Assembly (NCBI RefSeq): GCF_023700745.1
Contig: NZ_JAMPYG010000005.1
Coordinates: 113,807 to 177,806, forward strand
Reading direction: 5' to 3'
Length of the DNA: 64,000 nucleotides
Source of the DNA: Rhodoferax sp.
Lineage (GTDB): Bacteria > Pseudomonadota > Gammaproteobacteria > Burkholderiales > Burkholderiaceae_C
Part shown: in pieces, positions 19,019 through 28,245 of the stretch
Numbering within the stretch: position 1 is the stretch's first letter
How the letters are laid out: every line of letters begins with the position of its first letter
Translations under genes and position numbers: made by a program
The notes under the pieces: model-generated
Told to the model about the DNA's origin: nothing
Seen by the model: the letters and a program-made list of their open reading frames with translations, nothing else
The model's database searches: none

Positions 19019-20668
19019 ATGTACACCTCCCACTTCGGCCTCAGCCAGGACCCGTTTTCGATCGCACCCGACCCGCGCTACCTGTTCATGAGCGAGCGCC
19101 ACCGCGAGGCCCTGGCGCACCTGCTCTATGGCGTGGCGGGTTCGACCCAGGCCACGGGAGGAACGGGGGGCGGCTTTGTGCTGCTGACGGGCGACATCGG
19201 CACCGGCAAGACCACCATCTGCCGCTGCTTTCTGGCGCAGATTCCACCCAATTGCCACGTCGCCTACATCTTCAACCCCAAACTCAGCGTGCCGGAGTTG
19301 CTGCAGTCGATCTGCGAAGAGTTTCACATCACGCTCAGCCCGGCCGTGTCCGGCACACCCACGGTCAAGGACTACATTGACGCGCTCAACGCTTTTTTGC
19401 TGCAAAGCCATGCCAGCGGTCAAAGCAGTGTGCTCATCATCGACGAGGCACAAAACCTGGCCCCTGACGTGCTGGAACAATTGCGCCTGCTGACCAACCT
19501 GGAAACCAACGAGCGCAAGCTGCTGCAGATTGTGCTGATCGGCCAACCTGAGCTGCGCGACATGCTGGCACGGCCCGAACTGGAACAGCTGGCGCAACGC
19601 GTGATTGCGCGTTTTCACCTTGACGCGCTGACCCCGGCCGAGGCCACGCAGTACATCGGGCACCGCCTGGGCGTGGCGGGGCACGCTGGCGCGCTGCCGT
19701 TTGAGCCCAAGGCCATGCAGCGTATCCACCACCTCACGCGCGGTGTGCCCCGGCGCATCAATCTGCTCTGCGGGCGGGCACTGTTGGGCGCGTGGGCCAA
19801 TGGACTGCCCAGTGTCAGCCGGTCGGTGGTGGACAAAGCCGCCGCCGAGGTGTTTGGCGCCGAGCCAACGCACGCCCCCAATGCGAGGAGACAACGCATG
19901 AGCTACGCGCTGGCGGGCCTGGCCCTGCTGGCGGCCTTGCTGGGTTATGTGCTTTGGTCAGCGCAAAAAGAAACCCGAGCGACAGCCCAGGCAGTGGCAT
20001 CCACGGCACAAGCGCTCCCCCCCAAAGCAGCCGCCTTGCCAGTCGCCCAAATTGAAAGCCTGCAGACCCTGTGGCCGCAACTACCAACCGACATCGACAG
20101 CGCCTGGCGCGAACTGGCGCCTGACTGGAAGCTGCCGTCCAACCACACCGATCCCTGCCAAGTTGCCAGCGGCGTGCAGTGTTACCGCGCCAGCAAATTG
20201 ACCATACCCCTGCTGCGCCAGCTCGATCGCCCCGGCATCCTGACCCTGCAAGCGGCCCAAGGCCCCGCGGTGCATGCCCTGCTGGTGGGCCTGTCAGACC
20301 AAACGGCCACACTGCGGCTCGCCGGGCGCATGCACACCGTCAGGCTGATCGAATTGGCACAGTTCTGGCGTGGCGACTTTGCCACTTACTGGCAGCTGCC
20401 GGAGGGTTACAACACCGGTCTGCAAGAAGGCAGCACCGGCCCAGCCATCGACTGGCTGGCCAGCCGTTTGACCCAGCTCGACGGCGGGCCGTCCAAGGGC
20501 ACCGATGCCGCCCCGCTCGCTCTGGATGCTGACCTGCGCGCACGGGTACGGGCTTTCCAGCGCGCCCGCGGCATCGCACCGGACGGCAAGCCCGGCCCCA
20601 TGACTTTCATGCAGATCGAGAGCGCCACCCAGGGCCAGTTTCCCCATCTGCTCACCGACCCGCAATAA
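19019..20668 (+). CDS. exeA: ExeA/GspA-like AAA+ ATPase with peptidoglycan-binding tail
   Basis: 549 residues. The cytosolic ATPase has Walker A GDIGTGKTT (about residue 65) and Walker B VLIIDEAQN. A transmembrane segment lies near 298-314 (LAGLALLAALLGYVLW). A periplasmic region ends in a PG_binding_1-type motif (LRARVRAFQRARGIAPDGKPG). ExeA with ExeB is known in Aeromonas to help the type II secretin cross peptidoglycan. gspB follows after 4 bp, but no other secretion genes are in the window. Confidence 0.87.
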   Translation: MYTSHFGLSQDPFSIAPDPRYLFMSERHREALAHLLYGVAGSTQATGGTGGGFVLLTGDIGTGKTTICRCFLAQIPPNCHVAYIFNPKLSVPELLQSICEEFHITLSPAVSGTPTVKDYIDALNAFLLQSHASGQSSVLIIDEAQNLAPDVLEQLRLLTNLETNERKLLQIVLIGQPELRDMLARPELEQLAQRVIARFHLDALTPAEATQYIGHRLGVAGHAGALPFEPKAMQRIHHLTRGVPRRINLLCGRALLGAWANGLPSVSRSVVDKAAAEVFGAEPTHAPNARRQRMSYALAGLALLAALLGYVLWSAQKETRATAQAVASTAQALPPKAAALPVAQIESLQTLWPQLPTDIDSAWRELAPDWKLPSNHTDPCQVASGVQCYRASKLTIPLLRQLDRPGILTLQAAQGPAVHALLVGLSDQTATLRLAGRMHTVRLIELAQFWRGDFATYWQLPEGYNTGLQEGSTGPAIDWLASRLTQLDGGPSKGTDAAPLALDADLRARVRAFQRARGIAPDGKPGPMTFMQIESATQGQFPHLLTDPQ

Positions 20669-20672
20669 ACCC

Positions 20673-21398
20673 ATGTCTTATATTCTTGATGCCCTCAAAA
20701 GGGCCGATACCGAACGCGAACGTGGCGCAGCACCCGGTCTGCACACACGCCACCAGCTCCCCTCCGGCGGCCCGGCCAATCCAACCACCCGCCGACCGCT
20801 GTGGCTGGCCGTGGCAGGTGGCGTGACGCTGCTCTTGCTGGCGGCAGGTTTCTGGCTTTGGCGCGCACCTGTCCAGCCAGGCTCGGTCGCGCTACAAGCG
20901 CCAGCACAGCCGCAACCAGCGCCGATTGCGCCCACTGAACCGATCGTCGCCAGCGCGCCACCCACCGCGATACCGCCCATGACACCGGCACCCGTTCAAG
21001 TTGCCCAAACGCCCAGGGTCCAGGCGCCGCCGCTGGCAACCCCCACTCCGGCCAAAGCAGCGGCAGCGCCTTCATCCAAGCCCGCCGCAACCGTCAAAAC
21101 TCCCGTTTCGGCGCCCGCAGCCACGGCACCACCAAGCCCGGTTGCAGCAACGTCAGCCCCCGCACCCGCCGCTGTACCGCTGCTGGCGGAATTGCCGCAA
21201 GACTTGCGCAGCCAGATCCCCAAAATCACCATCACCGGCAGCGTGTATTCAGCCAGCCCGACTCAGCGCTTGCTGCTGGCCAACAACCTGGTGCTGGCCC
21301 AAGGCGCCCAGATCGCCCCGGACCTGACGCTGGAAGAAATCCAGCCACGCAGTTCGGTATTTACCTTCCAGGGCACCCGCTTTCGCGTGATGCACTGA
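20673..21398 (+). CDS. gspB: General secretion pathway protein B (ExeB-like)
   Basis: Inner-membrane partner of ExeA, 241 residues. The short cytosolic start MSYILDALKRADTERERG is diagnostic. One transmembrane segment is near 46-64, then a long Pro/Ala-rich periplasmic linker, and a C-terminal T2SSB domain (LPQDLRSQIPKITITGSVYS ... FTFQGTRFRVMH). The linker composition explains the many open antisense frames here. Translationally close to exeA; the pair probably acts as one complex. It converges with trpB2. Confidence 0.88.
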   Translation: MSYILDALKRADTERERGAAPGLHTRHQLPSGGPANPTTRRPLWLAVAGGVTLLLLAAGFWLWRAPVQPGSVALQAPAQPQPAPIAPTEPIVASAPPTAIPPMTPAPVQVAQTPRVQAPPLATPTPAKAAAAPSSKPAATVKTPVSAPAATAPPSPVAATSAPAPAAVPLLAELPQDLRSQIPKITITGSVYSASPTQRLLLANNLVLAQGAQIAPDLTLEEIQPRSSVFTFQGTRFRVMH

Positions 21399-21427
21399 AG
21401 AGACAGCCCGGCACCGGAAACTTTTCT

Positions 21428-22798
21428 TCACACCGGCTCCGGCACGCTGGGCAGGCCCGCCAGCGCCATGGCCAGTTCGGCCTCGTCGTAGTGCTCGTCG
21501 GTGAGTTCACCGGCAAAGTACTTCTGGTACGAGGTCATGTCAAAGTGGCCATGGCCGCACAGGTTGAACAGAATGGTCTCGACCTTGCCTTCGGCCTTGC
21601 AGCGCAGCGCCTCAACAATGGCGCCCTTGATGGCATGGTTGGCCTCAGGCGCCGGCACGATGCCCTCATGGCGCGCGAACAGCACGCCAGCCTCGAAACA
21701 ATCGACCTGGTTGTACGACACCGCCTCGATCAGGCCCAGTTCCTTGACGTGCGACACCATCGGCGCCATGCCGTGGTAGCGCAGGCCACCCGCATGAAAG
21801 CCGGGCGGCGTGAACTGGCTGCCCAGCGTGTGCATTTTGGTCAGCGGTGTCATGTGGCCGGTGTCGCCAAAGTCGTAGGCATATTTGCCACGCGTAAGCG
21901 ACGGGCAAGCGGCAGGCTCGACCGCCACAATGCGCGGCTTGGGGCCGCCACGCAAACCGTGGCCAATGAACGGGAAGGCAATGCCGGCAAAGTTGGAGCC
22001 GCCACCGGTGCAGCCCACCACCACGTCGGGCCAGGTGTCGGCCATTTCCATTTGCAGCATGGCTTCCTGGCCAATGATGGTCTGGTGCAGCAGCACATGG
22101 TTGAGCACCGAGCCCAGCGCGTATTTGGTGTCGTCACGCTGCACGGCAAGCTCCACCGCTTCGGAAATGGCAATGCCCAGGCTGCCAGGGTGGTGCGGGT
22201 CTTTGGCCAGCACCGAGCGGCCGTAAGCGGTCTCGGTGGAGGGCGAGGCAAAACAGCGGGCGCCATAGGTCTCCATGACAGCGCGGCGGTAGGGCTTCTG
22301 GTCGTAGGACACACGCACCTGAAACACCTCGACCTCCATGCCGTAGAGCGATCCGGCAAACGCCAGTGACGTGCCCCACTGACCCGCGCCGGTCTCGGTC
22401 ACCAGACGCTTGACACCCGCTTCCTTGTTGTAAAAAGCCTGGGGCACCGCAGTGTTGGGCTTGTGGCTGCCCGCCGGACTGCCACCTTCGTATTTGTAAA
22501 AAATCCTGGCCGGCGTGCCCAGCGCCTTTTCCAGCCGATGGGCACGAAACAGGGGGGCCGGACGCCACAGCTGAAACACGTCGCGCACCGGCTCGGGGAT
22601 TTCAATTTCGCGCTCCTGGCTCACCTCCTGCAGGATCAGGGACATCGGGAACAGCGGGGCCAGATCGTCCGGGCTCACCGGCTTCATGGTGCCGGGGTGC
22701 AGCACGGCAGGCAAGGGCTTGGGCAAGTCGGCCTGCAGGTTGTACCAGAACCTGGGCATCTGGCTTTCGTTCAACAGGTATTTGGTTTGCTGGCTCAT
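21428..22798 (-). CDS. trpB2: TrpB2-type tryptophan synthase beta-like PLP enzyme
   Basis: PLP enzyme of the TrpB2 branch, 456 residues, longer than the classical TrpB of about 400. The PLP lysine is in SPAGSHKPNTAV, the phosphate-binding loop is GCTGGGSNFAG, and TETGAGQWGTSLA is typical. TrpB2 proteins make tryptophan from indole and serine without relying on TrpA, or act as salvage enzymes. No trpA or other trp gene is near, in line with a stand-alone role. Same strand as rpiA, 88 bp downstream of it. Confidence 0.88.
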   Translation of the reverse strand: MSQQTKYLLNESQMPRFWYNLQADLPKPLPAVLHPGTMKPVSPDDLAPLFPMSLILQEVSQEREIEIPEPVRDVFQLWRPAPLFRAHRLEKALGTPARIFYKYEGGSPAGSHKPNTAVPQAFYNKEAGVKRLVTETGAGQWGTSLAFAGSLYGMEVEVFQVRVSYDQKPYRRAVMETYGARCFASPSTETAYGRSVLAKDPHHPGSLGIAISEAVELAVQRDDTKYALGSVLNHVLLHQTIIGQEAMLQMEMADTWPDVVVGCTGGGSNFAGIAFPFIGHGLRGGPKPRIVAVEPAACPSLTRGKYAYDFGDTGHMTPLTKMHTLGSQFTPPGFHAGGLRYHGMAPMVSHVKELGLIEAVSYNQVDCFEAGVLFARHEGIVPAPEANHAIKGAIVEALRCKAEGKVETILFNLCGHGHFDMTSYQKYFAGELTDEHYDEAELAMALAGLPSVPEPV

Positions 22799-22886
22799 GA
22801 GGGCTCCTGAAATTTACAAACACGGTCTGCCGAAGTATGCCTTTGATCCGTTCGCCCACTGCCGGGTCAAGCGCCTGGGTTTACCC

Positions 22887-23567
22887 TCAGAACGTCAGCG
22901 TTTTTACCCCGGAGGCGGTACCCAGCAGACAAACCTGCGCCTTTTGCAGGGCAAACACACCCACTGTCACGACGCCCGGCCACTGGTTCACTTCCGACTC
23001 GAAAGCCAGCGGGTCGCTGATCTGCAAACCGGTGACATCGACCAGGTACTGGCCGTTGTCAGTGACCAGAGGTGAGTCGTAGCGCAGGCGCAACGTTGCT
23101 TGCCCGCCCATGGCGGCGAACTGGCGCATGATGCGTTGCGCCGCCATCGGGATCACTTCCACCGGCAGCGGGTACTTGCCCAGCCTTGTCACCAGCTTGG
23201 ACTCGTCGGCAATGCAGACGAACTGGCGCGACTGCGCCGCCACAATTTTTTCACGTGTCAGCGCCGCACCCCCCCCTTTGATCATGTAGCCCTGAGCGTC
23301 GATCTCGTCGGCGCCATCGATGTACACCGCCAGCTGGTCCACCTCATTGGCATCAAAGACCCGGATGCCCAGTGCCTGCAAGCGCTCGGTGCTGGCCACC
23401 GAACTCGACACCGCACCCTTGATTTGGTCCTTGATGCTGGCCAGCGCGTCAATGAATTTATTGACGGTAGAGCCGGTGCCCACGCCCACAATCTCGCCCG
23501 GCACCACGTACTTGAGCGCCGCCTGACCCACCAGGGTTTTGAGTTCGTCTTGAGAAAGTGTTGCCAT
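22887..23567 (-). CDS. rpiA: Ribose-5-phosphate isomerase A
   Basis: Interconverts ribulose-5-phosphate and ribose-5-phosphate in the pentose phosphate pathway. 226 residues from the ATG giving [10 protein letters not shown]. The substrate loop [16 protein letters not shown], the catalytic-Asp segment YIDGADEID, and [12 protein letters not shown] are intact. The frame is open 42 bases further upstream, but the chosen start has a better ribosome-binding context (aaggaccctct on the minus strand). Divergent from pyrD. Confidence 0.96.
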   Translation of the reverse strand: MATLSQDELKTLVGQAALKYVVPGEIVGVGTGSTVNKFIDALASIKDQIKGAVSSSVASTERLQALGIRVFDANEVDQLAVYIDGADEIDAQGYMIKGGGAALTREKIVAAQSRQFVCIADESKLVTRLGKYPLPVEVIPMAAQRIMRQFAAMGGQATLRLRYDSPLVTDNGQYLVDVTGLQISDPLAFESEVNQWPGVVTVGVFALQKAQVCLLGTASGVKTLTF

Positions 23568-23624
23568 GAGAGGGTCCTTGAGGTGGTTGATCGGGGAAAA
23601 TAAGAACAAATTAGGAATTATCCA

Positions 23625-24719
23625 ATGGCTCTTGTCCCCTATGCCCTCACCCGGCCGTTTTTATTCAAGCTGGCTCCGGAAGCGGCCCACGAACTGACCC
23701 TGCATTCCCTGGCGCGCACCCAGGGCAGCGCCCTGAAATGGGCCTACGCCAGTGCGCGCGTGAACGATCCCCTGGAATTGGCCGGGTTGACCTTTCCCAA
23801 CCGCGTCGGCATGGCCGCCGGACTGGACAAAAACGCCCGCTGCATCGACGGCCTGGGTGCGATGGGCTTTGGCTTTGTCGAGGTCGGCACCGTGACGCCG
23901 CTGGCACAACCGGGCAACCCCAAGCCGCGCATGTTCCGTCTGCCACAGGCGCACGCGCTGATCAACCGGCTGGGCTTCAACAATGACGGGCTGGCTGCTT
24001 TTATTGACAACGTCAGGCAATCCAGGCTGTACAAGCAAAGCCAGTCCGGCGCGCCAGACGCCTCCCCCATGTTGCTGGGCCTGAACATTGGCAAAAATGC
24101 CAGCACGCCCATTGAGCGCGCCGCCGACGACTACCTGACCTGCCTAGACGGGGTCTACCCCTATGCCGACTACGTCACGGTCAATATCTCCAGCCCCAAC
24201 ACCAAGAACTTGCGCAGCCTGCAAAGCGATGAAGCGCTGGACGGCCTGCTCGGCGCCATTTCAGAGCGGCGTGAGGCGCTGGCCCAAAAGCATGGCAAGC
24301 ATATCCCGATCTTCCTCAAAATTGCACCCGACCTGGACGCAGACCAGATCCAGGTGATCGCCCAAACCCTGAAACGCTACGGGCTTAACAGCACCGGCCA
24401 GGTCAACAACGCCTGGGGCGTGGTGGCTACCAACACCACCCTGAGCCGCGAAGCCGTCAAGGGTCTGGCCCATGCCGACGAAGCCGGCGGCCTGTCGGGC
24501 GCACCGGTATTGGCCATGAGCAACCAGGTGGTCAGCCAGTTGCGCGCTGCCCTGGGTCCGCAGTTCCCGATCATCGGCGTTGGCGGCATCATGACGGCCG
24601 AAGACGCCGTGAGCAAAATCAGGGCCGGTGCCGATCTGGTGCAAATCTACACCGGCCTGATCTACCAGGGCCCGGGCTTGGTCAGGCAGGCCGCCAACCT
24701 GATCAAGAAAACCTTTTAA
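23625..24719 (+). CDS. pyrD: Dihydroorotate dehydrogenase (quinone), class 2
   Basis: Membrane-associated FMN enzyme passing electrons from dihydroorotate to ubiquinone in pyrimidine synthesis. 364 residues. The N-terminal amphipathic helix ([20 protein letters not shown]) marks class 2. FMN and substrate motifs: [43 protein letters not shown] and [13 protein letters not shown]. The TAA stop is the first triplet of a palindromic repeat element that fills the spacer to the next gene. Confidence 0.96.
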   Translation: MALVPYALTRPFLFKLAPEAAHELTLHSLARTQGSALKWAYASARVNDPLELAGLTFPNRVGMAAGLDKNARCIDGLGAMGFGFVEVGTVTPLAQPGNPKPRMFRLPQAHALINRLGFNNDGLAAFIDNVRQSRLYKQSQSGAPDASPMLLGLNIGKNASTPIERAADDYLTCLDGVYPYADYVTVNISSPNTKNLRSLQSDEALDGLLGAISERREALAQKHGKHIPIFLKIAPDLDADQIQVIAQTLKRYGLNSTGQVNNAWGVVATNTTLSREAVKGLAHADEAGGLSGAPVLAMSNQVVSQLRAALGPQFPIIGVGGIMTAEDAVSKIRAGADLVQIYTGLIYQGPGLVRQAANLIKKTF

Positions 24720-24889
24720 TTGGGGTCAGATTCCAATTAATACCCTTGGGTGCTAGCGCTGGTGATGGGCCAAGCGGGCTAAGGCAGTGGGCCGATTTCG
24801 CAAAGCGAAGCGCGTATGAGGCGATCTCCCATACCCTACCCACTGCCACCACCAACCGCAACAAATTAATTGGACTCTGACCCCAATTA
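24717..24889. mobile_element. REPIN-like element with GGGGTCAGA terminal inverted repeats
   Basis: About 173 bp bounded by near-perfect 25-bp inverted ends (24717-24741 and 24865-24889), with core ggggtcaga and caattaat. Inside are a second inverted pair, ggcagtggg (24783-24791) and cccactgcc (24839-24847), and a small hairpin ttcgc-aaa-gcgaa (24795-24807). There is no coding capacity. The form suits a non-autonomous element mobilised by a REP-associated tyrosine transposase, which is not in the window. One end supplies the pyrD stop. Confidence 0.65.
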
Positions 24890-24895
24890 CTCCAA

Positions 24896-25993
24896 TTAAT
24901 TTACCAACCCGGCAACCAGTTGGCCAATGGCCAGGCAGCTGGTCAGACCGGGCGACTCGATGCCGAACAGGTTGACCAGGCCGGGCACGCCATGGTCGCG
25001 TGGGCCCTGGATCAGGAAGTCGCTGGCCGGCGCATCCGGGCCGCTTATCTTGGGGCGAATACCGGCGTAACCGGGCAGCAGCGCACCGTCTGGTAGACCC
25101 GGCCAGTATTTGCGCACCTCGGCGTAAAAACTGTCACCGCGCGCCGGGTCCACGGTCAGGTCGTCCGGGCTATCGACCCACTGCACATCGGGGCCAAATT
25201 TGGCCTGCCCACCCAGGTCCAGCGTCAGGTGCACGCCCAAGCCTGCAACTTGTGGCACCGGGTAAATCAGGTGCGAAAACGGTGCCCGCGCGGCCAGCGT
25301 GAAATAGTTGCCCTTGGCGTAGAAAGCTTGCGGCACGAAGCGAGCGTCCAGGCCGACAAAACGCGCAGCCAGCACAGGCGCGTGCAAACCCGCGGCATTG
25401 ATGACGGTTCTGGCCAGCAATCGGGTGCCGTCAGTGGCAAACAATTCAATTCCGGACGGCACCAGGCAAGCTTTTTCCAACGGTGACTGGAGCGCGACAA
25501 CACCGCCAGCATTTTCCAGGTCACCCAGCAGCGCCAGCATCAGCCCGTGGCTGTCGACAATGCCGGTACTGGGCGACAGCAGCGCGGCCTGGCACACCAG
25601 TTGTGGCTCGATCTGGCGTGCCTCGTGCGTGCTGAGCAACTTCAAATCTGTCACGCCGTTGCGCCGCGCCTGCTCGGCAATGCCCAGCAATTGCGGCACT
25701 TGTGCCGCTTCGGTGGCAACCAAGAGTTTGCCGCAGCGCCGGTGGCTGATGCCGCGCTGCTGGCAGTAGTCGTACAGCAGCGCCCGGCCCTGCACACACA
25801 AGCTGGCTTTGCGTGAACCCGGCGCGTAGTAAATGCCGGCGTGAATCACCTCGCTGTTGCGCGAACTGGTGCCGGTGCCAATCGCGTTGGCGGCTTCGAG
25901 CACCAGCACCTCGCGCCCCTGCAGCGCCAGGGCCCGCGCTACCGCCAGGCCGATCACGCCGGCGCCCACCACCACACAATCCACTTGATCCAT
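24896..25993 (-). CDS. FAD-dependent oxidoreductase, L-2-hydroxyglutarate oxidase (LhgO)-like
   Basis: DAO-family flavoenzyme, 365 residues from the ATG giving [19 protein letters not shown] (dinucleotide fold GAGVIG). The [16 protein letters not shown] motif is characteristic of L-2-hydroxyglutarate dehydrogenase/oxidase relatives. The C-terminus closes with [19 protein letters not shown], the second FAD-contact region. It probably oxidises a 2-hydroxy acid and passes electrons to the membrane or oxygen; the substrate is inferred. The last codon and the stop lie beside the repeat element. A 24-base upstream extension of the frame is possible but less likely. Confidence 0.82.
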   Translation of the reverse strand: MDQVDCVVVGAGVIGLAVARALALQGREVLVLEAANAIGTGTSSRNSEVIHAGIYYAPGSRKASLCVQGRALLYDYCQQRGISHRRCGKLLVATEAAQVPQLLGIAEQARRNGVTDLKLLSTHEARQIEPQLVCQAALLSPSTGIVDSHGLMLALLGDLENAGGVVALQSPLEKACLVPSGIELFATDGTRLLARTVINAAGLHAPVLAARFVGLDARFVPQAFYAKGNYFTLAARAPFSHLIYPVPQVAGLGVHLTLDLGGQAKFGPDVQWVDSPDDLTVDPARGDSFYAEVRKYWPGLPDGALLPGYAGIRPKISGPDAPASDFLIQGPRDHGVPGLVNLFGIESPGLTSCLAIGQLVAGLVN

Positions 25994-26136
25994 CGGTTTT
26001 CTCCAGGCTCTGACCAACTTTTTTCAAAAAAAATCAGTTTAACGAATCGGTCCATAGCGCTAAGCGCATCGGTAAAATACAGGGTTTCTACCAGTGGCCG
26101 GATGGTCACTCTCACAACCTTTCACAGGACTTTGTC

Positions 26137-27333
26137 ATGTCACTCTTTTCCGCTGTCGAAATGGCCCCGCGCGACCCGATTCTGGGCTTGAACGAACAAT
26201 TCAATGCCGACACCAACCCCGCCAAGGTCAATCTGGGTGTGGGCGTGTACTTCGACGACAACGGCAAGCTGCCTTTGCTGGGCTGTGTGCTGGCCGCAGA
26301 AAAAGCCATGATGGACGCCCCCAAGCCGCACGGCTACCTGCCCATCGACGGCATTGCCGCCTACGACGCCGCCGTCAAGGCGCTGGTCTTTGGCGCCGAC
26401 AGCGAGCCCGTCACCTCGGGCCGTGTGGCCACCATTCAGGCGCTCGGTGGCACCGGCGGCCTCAAGGTCGGTGCCGACTTTTTGAAATTCCTCAACACCG
26501 GCGCCAAAGTGCTCATCAGCGACCCGAGCTGGGAAAACCACCGCGCCCTGTTCACCAATGCCGGCTTCACGGTTGCGTCCTACCGCTATTACGACGCCAG
26601 CACCCGCGCCCTCAATTTTGACGGCATGCTGGCCGACCTGAACGCCGCAACAGCGGGCACGATCGTGGTATTGCACGCCTGCTGCCACAACCCCACCGGT
26701 TACGACATCACACCGGCCCAATGGGATCAGGTGATTGCGGTGGTCAAGGCCAAAAATCTGGTGCCCTTCCTCGACATGGCGTACCAGGGTTTCGGCTATG
26801 GCCTGAAAGAGGACGGTGCCGTGATCGGCAAGTTTGTCGCCGCCGGCCTTCTGTTTTTTGTCGCCACCAGCTTCAGCAAGAGCTTCAGCCTGTACGGTGA
26901 GCGCGTTGGCGCCCTGAGCGTGGTGTGTGAAAGCAAAGAAGAAGCGGCCCGCGTGCTGAGCCAGCTCAAGATCGTGATCCGCACCAACTACAGCAACCCG
27001 CCCACCCATGGCGGCGCCATCGTCACCACGGTGCTGAGCAACCCCGAACTGCGCGCACAGTGGGAGGCAGAACTGGGCGAGATGCGCGTGCGCATCAAGG
27101 CCATGCGGCAAAAACTGGTTGACGGCCTCAAGGCTGCCGGTGTCAAGCAGGACATGAGCTTCATCACCCAGCAGATCGGCATGTTCAGCTATTCAGGTCT
27201 TTCCAAGGACCAGATGGTGCGCTTACGCAATGAGTTTGGCGTCTATGGCACCGACACCGGACGCATGTGTGTGGCCGCACTCAACAGCAAGAACATCGAC
27301 CACGTCTGCGCCAGCATTGCCAAGGTGATCTAA
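26137..27333 (+). CDS. tyrB: Aromatic/aspartate amino acid aminotransferase, class I
   Basis: PLP aminotransferase, 398 residues, of the AspC/TyrB branch. The N-terminus MSLFSAVEMAPRDPILGLNE and NLGVGVYFDD are diagnostic. The PLP lysine is in SFSKSFSLYGERVGAL, and HACCHNPTGYD carries the conserved Asn-Pro. It transfers amino groups between glutamate and oxaloacetate or aromatic keto acids; which dominates cannot be read here. Promoter candidates lie upstream, including the palindrome gcgctaagcgc at 26057-26067. A DUF2520 gene follows directly. Confidence 0.9.
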   Translation: MSLFSAVEMAPRDPILGLNEQFNADTNPAKVNLGVGVYFDDNGKLPLLGCVLAAEKAMMDAPKPHGYLPIDGIAAYDAAVKALVFGADSEPVTSGRVATIQALGGTGGLKVGADFLKFLNTGAKVLISDPSWENHRALFTNAGFTVASYRYYDASTRALNFDGMLADLNAATAGTIVVLHACCHNPTGYDITPAQWDQVIAVVKAKNLVPFLDMAYQGFGYGLKEDGAVIGKFVAAGLLFFVATSFSKSFSLYGERVGALSVVCESKEEAARVLSQLKIVIRTNYSNPPTHGGAIVTTVLSNPELRAQWEAELGEMRVRIKAMRQKLVDGLKAAGVKQDMSFITQQIGMFSYSGLSKDQMVRLRNEFGVYGTDTGRMCVAALNSKNIDHVCASIAKVI

Positions 27334-27347
27334 GAGCACCGCTTGTC

Positions 27348-28199
27348 TTGAAAACCATCAACCTGATTGGTGGCGGCCGGGTCGGCCAGACGCTGGGGCG
27401 GCTGCTGGCCCAGGATGAGAAGTACCAGGTGCAGGACCTGCTGACCCGCAGCACGGTATCTGCCGGGCAAGCCCTGGCCTTCATAGGCTCCGGGCGTACT
27501 GTCAGCAAAATGCAGGATATGCGCCCGGCCGATCTGTGGCTGCTGGCGGTACCGGATGGCCAGATTGCCCCCGTCGCGGCGGCGCTGGCATGTTGCGACC
27601 GCTTGCCACCTGCCACGGCTTTTCATGCCAGCGGCGCCTTGAGCGCCGACATCCTCAAACCCTTGCAAGACAAAGGCTGGCAAGTAGCCAGTGCCCACTG
27701 CCTGTTGAGCTTTGCCAGCCCGCAACTGGCGCTTGCGCAATTTGCCGGCACCCCCTGCGCCCTCGAAGGCGATGCGCCAACACTGGTTGAACTGCGACAG
27801 CTTTTTACCCGCCTCGGTGCCCAGTGCTTTGATGTCCGGGCGCAAGACAAGATGCTCTATCACGCCGGTGCCATTTTTGCCACCAACTTCCTGCCTGTGC
27901 TGCAAGACCTGGCCGAACAGCTTTGGCAGCATACTGGCATGCCACTGCCGATGGTGCAACACCTGCGCGTCAGCCTGTTGCAGAATTCTGTCAACAACAT
28001 CAGCAGCCTGGGGCCACAAGCGGCCCTGACTGGCCCCGCCTCCCGTGGTGACTTGGCACTGGTGGCCTCACAGGGCCAGGCCGTGTTGCAGTGGAACAAC
28101 ACCGCCGGTCAGGCTTACCAGGCATTGAGTGAGCTGGCCCGGTCACTGGCGCTGCGTCAACATCAATCATCAACCCCGAGCCAGACGCAACTACGTTAG
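27348..28199 (+). CDS. Rossmann-like and DUF2520 domain protein
   Basis: About 283 residues. The N-terminal Rossmann fold begins INLIGGGRVGQTLGRLL, and DUF2520 forms the C-terminal half (LPMVQHLRVSLLQNSVNNIS, ALTGPASRGD). The structure resembles NADP-dependent ketopantoate/prephenate-type dehydrogenases, but the substrate is unknown. No ATG lies in frame near the domain start, so I chose the TTG at 27348, 15 bp after tyrB. An upstream ATG inside tyrB would add an unrelated tail. Probably co-transcribed with tyrB. Confidence 0.78.
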   Translation: MKTINLIGGGRVGQTLGRLLAQDEKYQVQDLLTRSTVSAGQALAFIGSGRTVSKMQDMRPADLWLLAVPDGQIAPVAAALACCDRLPPATAFHASGALSADILKPLQDKGWQVASAHCLLSFASPQLALAQFAGTPCALEGDAPTLVELRQLFTRLGAQCFDVRAQDKMLYHAGAIFATNFLPVLQDLAEQLWQHTGMPLPMVQHLRVSLLQNSVNNISSLGPQAALTGPASRGDLALVASQGQAVLQWNNTAGQAYQALSELARSLALRQHQSSTPSQTQLR

Positions 28200-28245
28200 A
28201 CCTGTTATATTGCACTGCAACATTTTCTATGAAAGGTGAATTCCC

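Noticed and set aside
24720..24895. Possible small RNA or riboswitch downstream of pyrD
   Set aside because: The inverted ends recur at another locus, which fits a mobile repeat better than a regulatory RNA.
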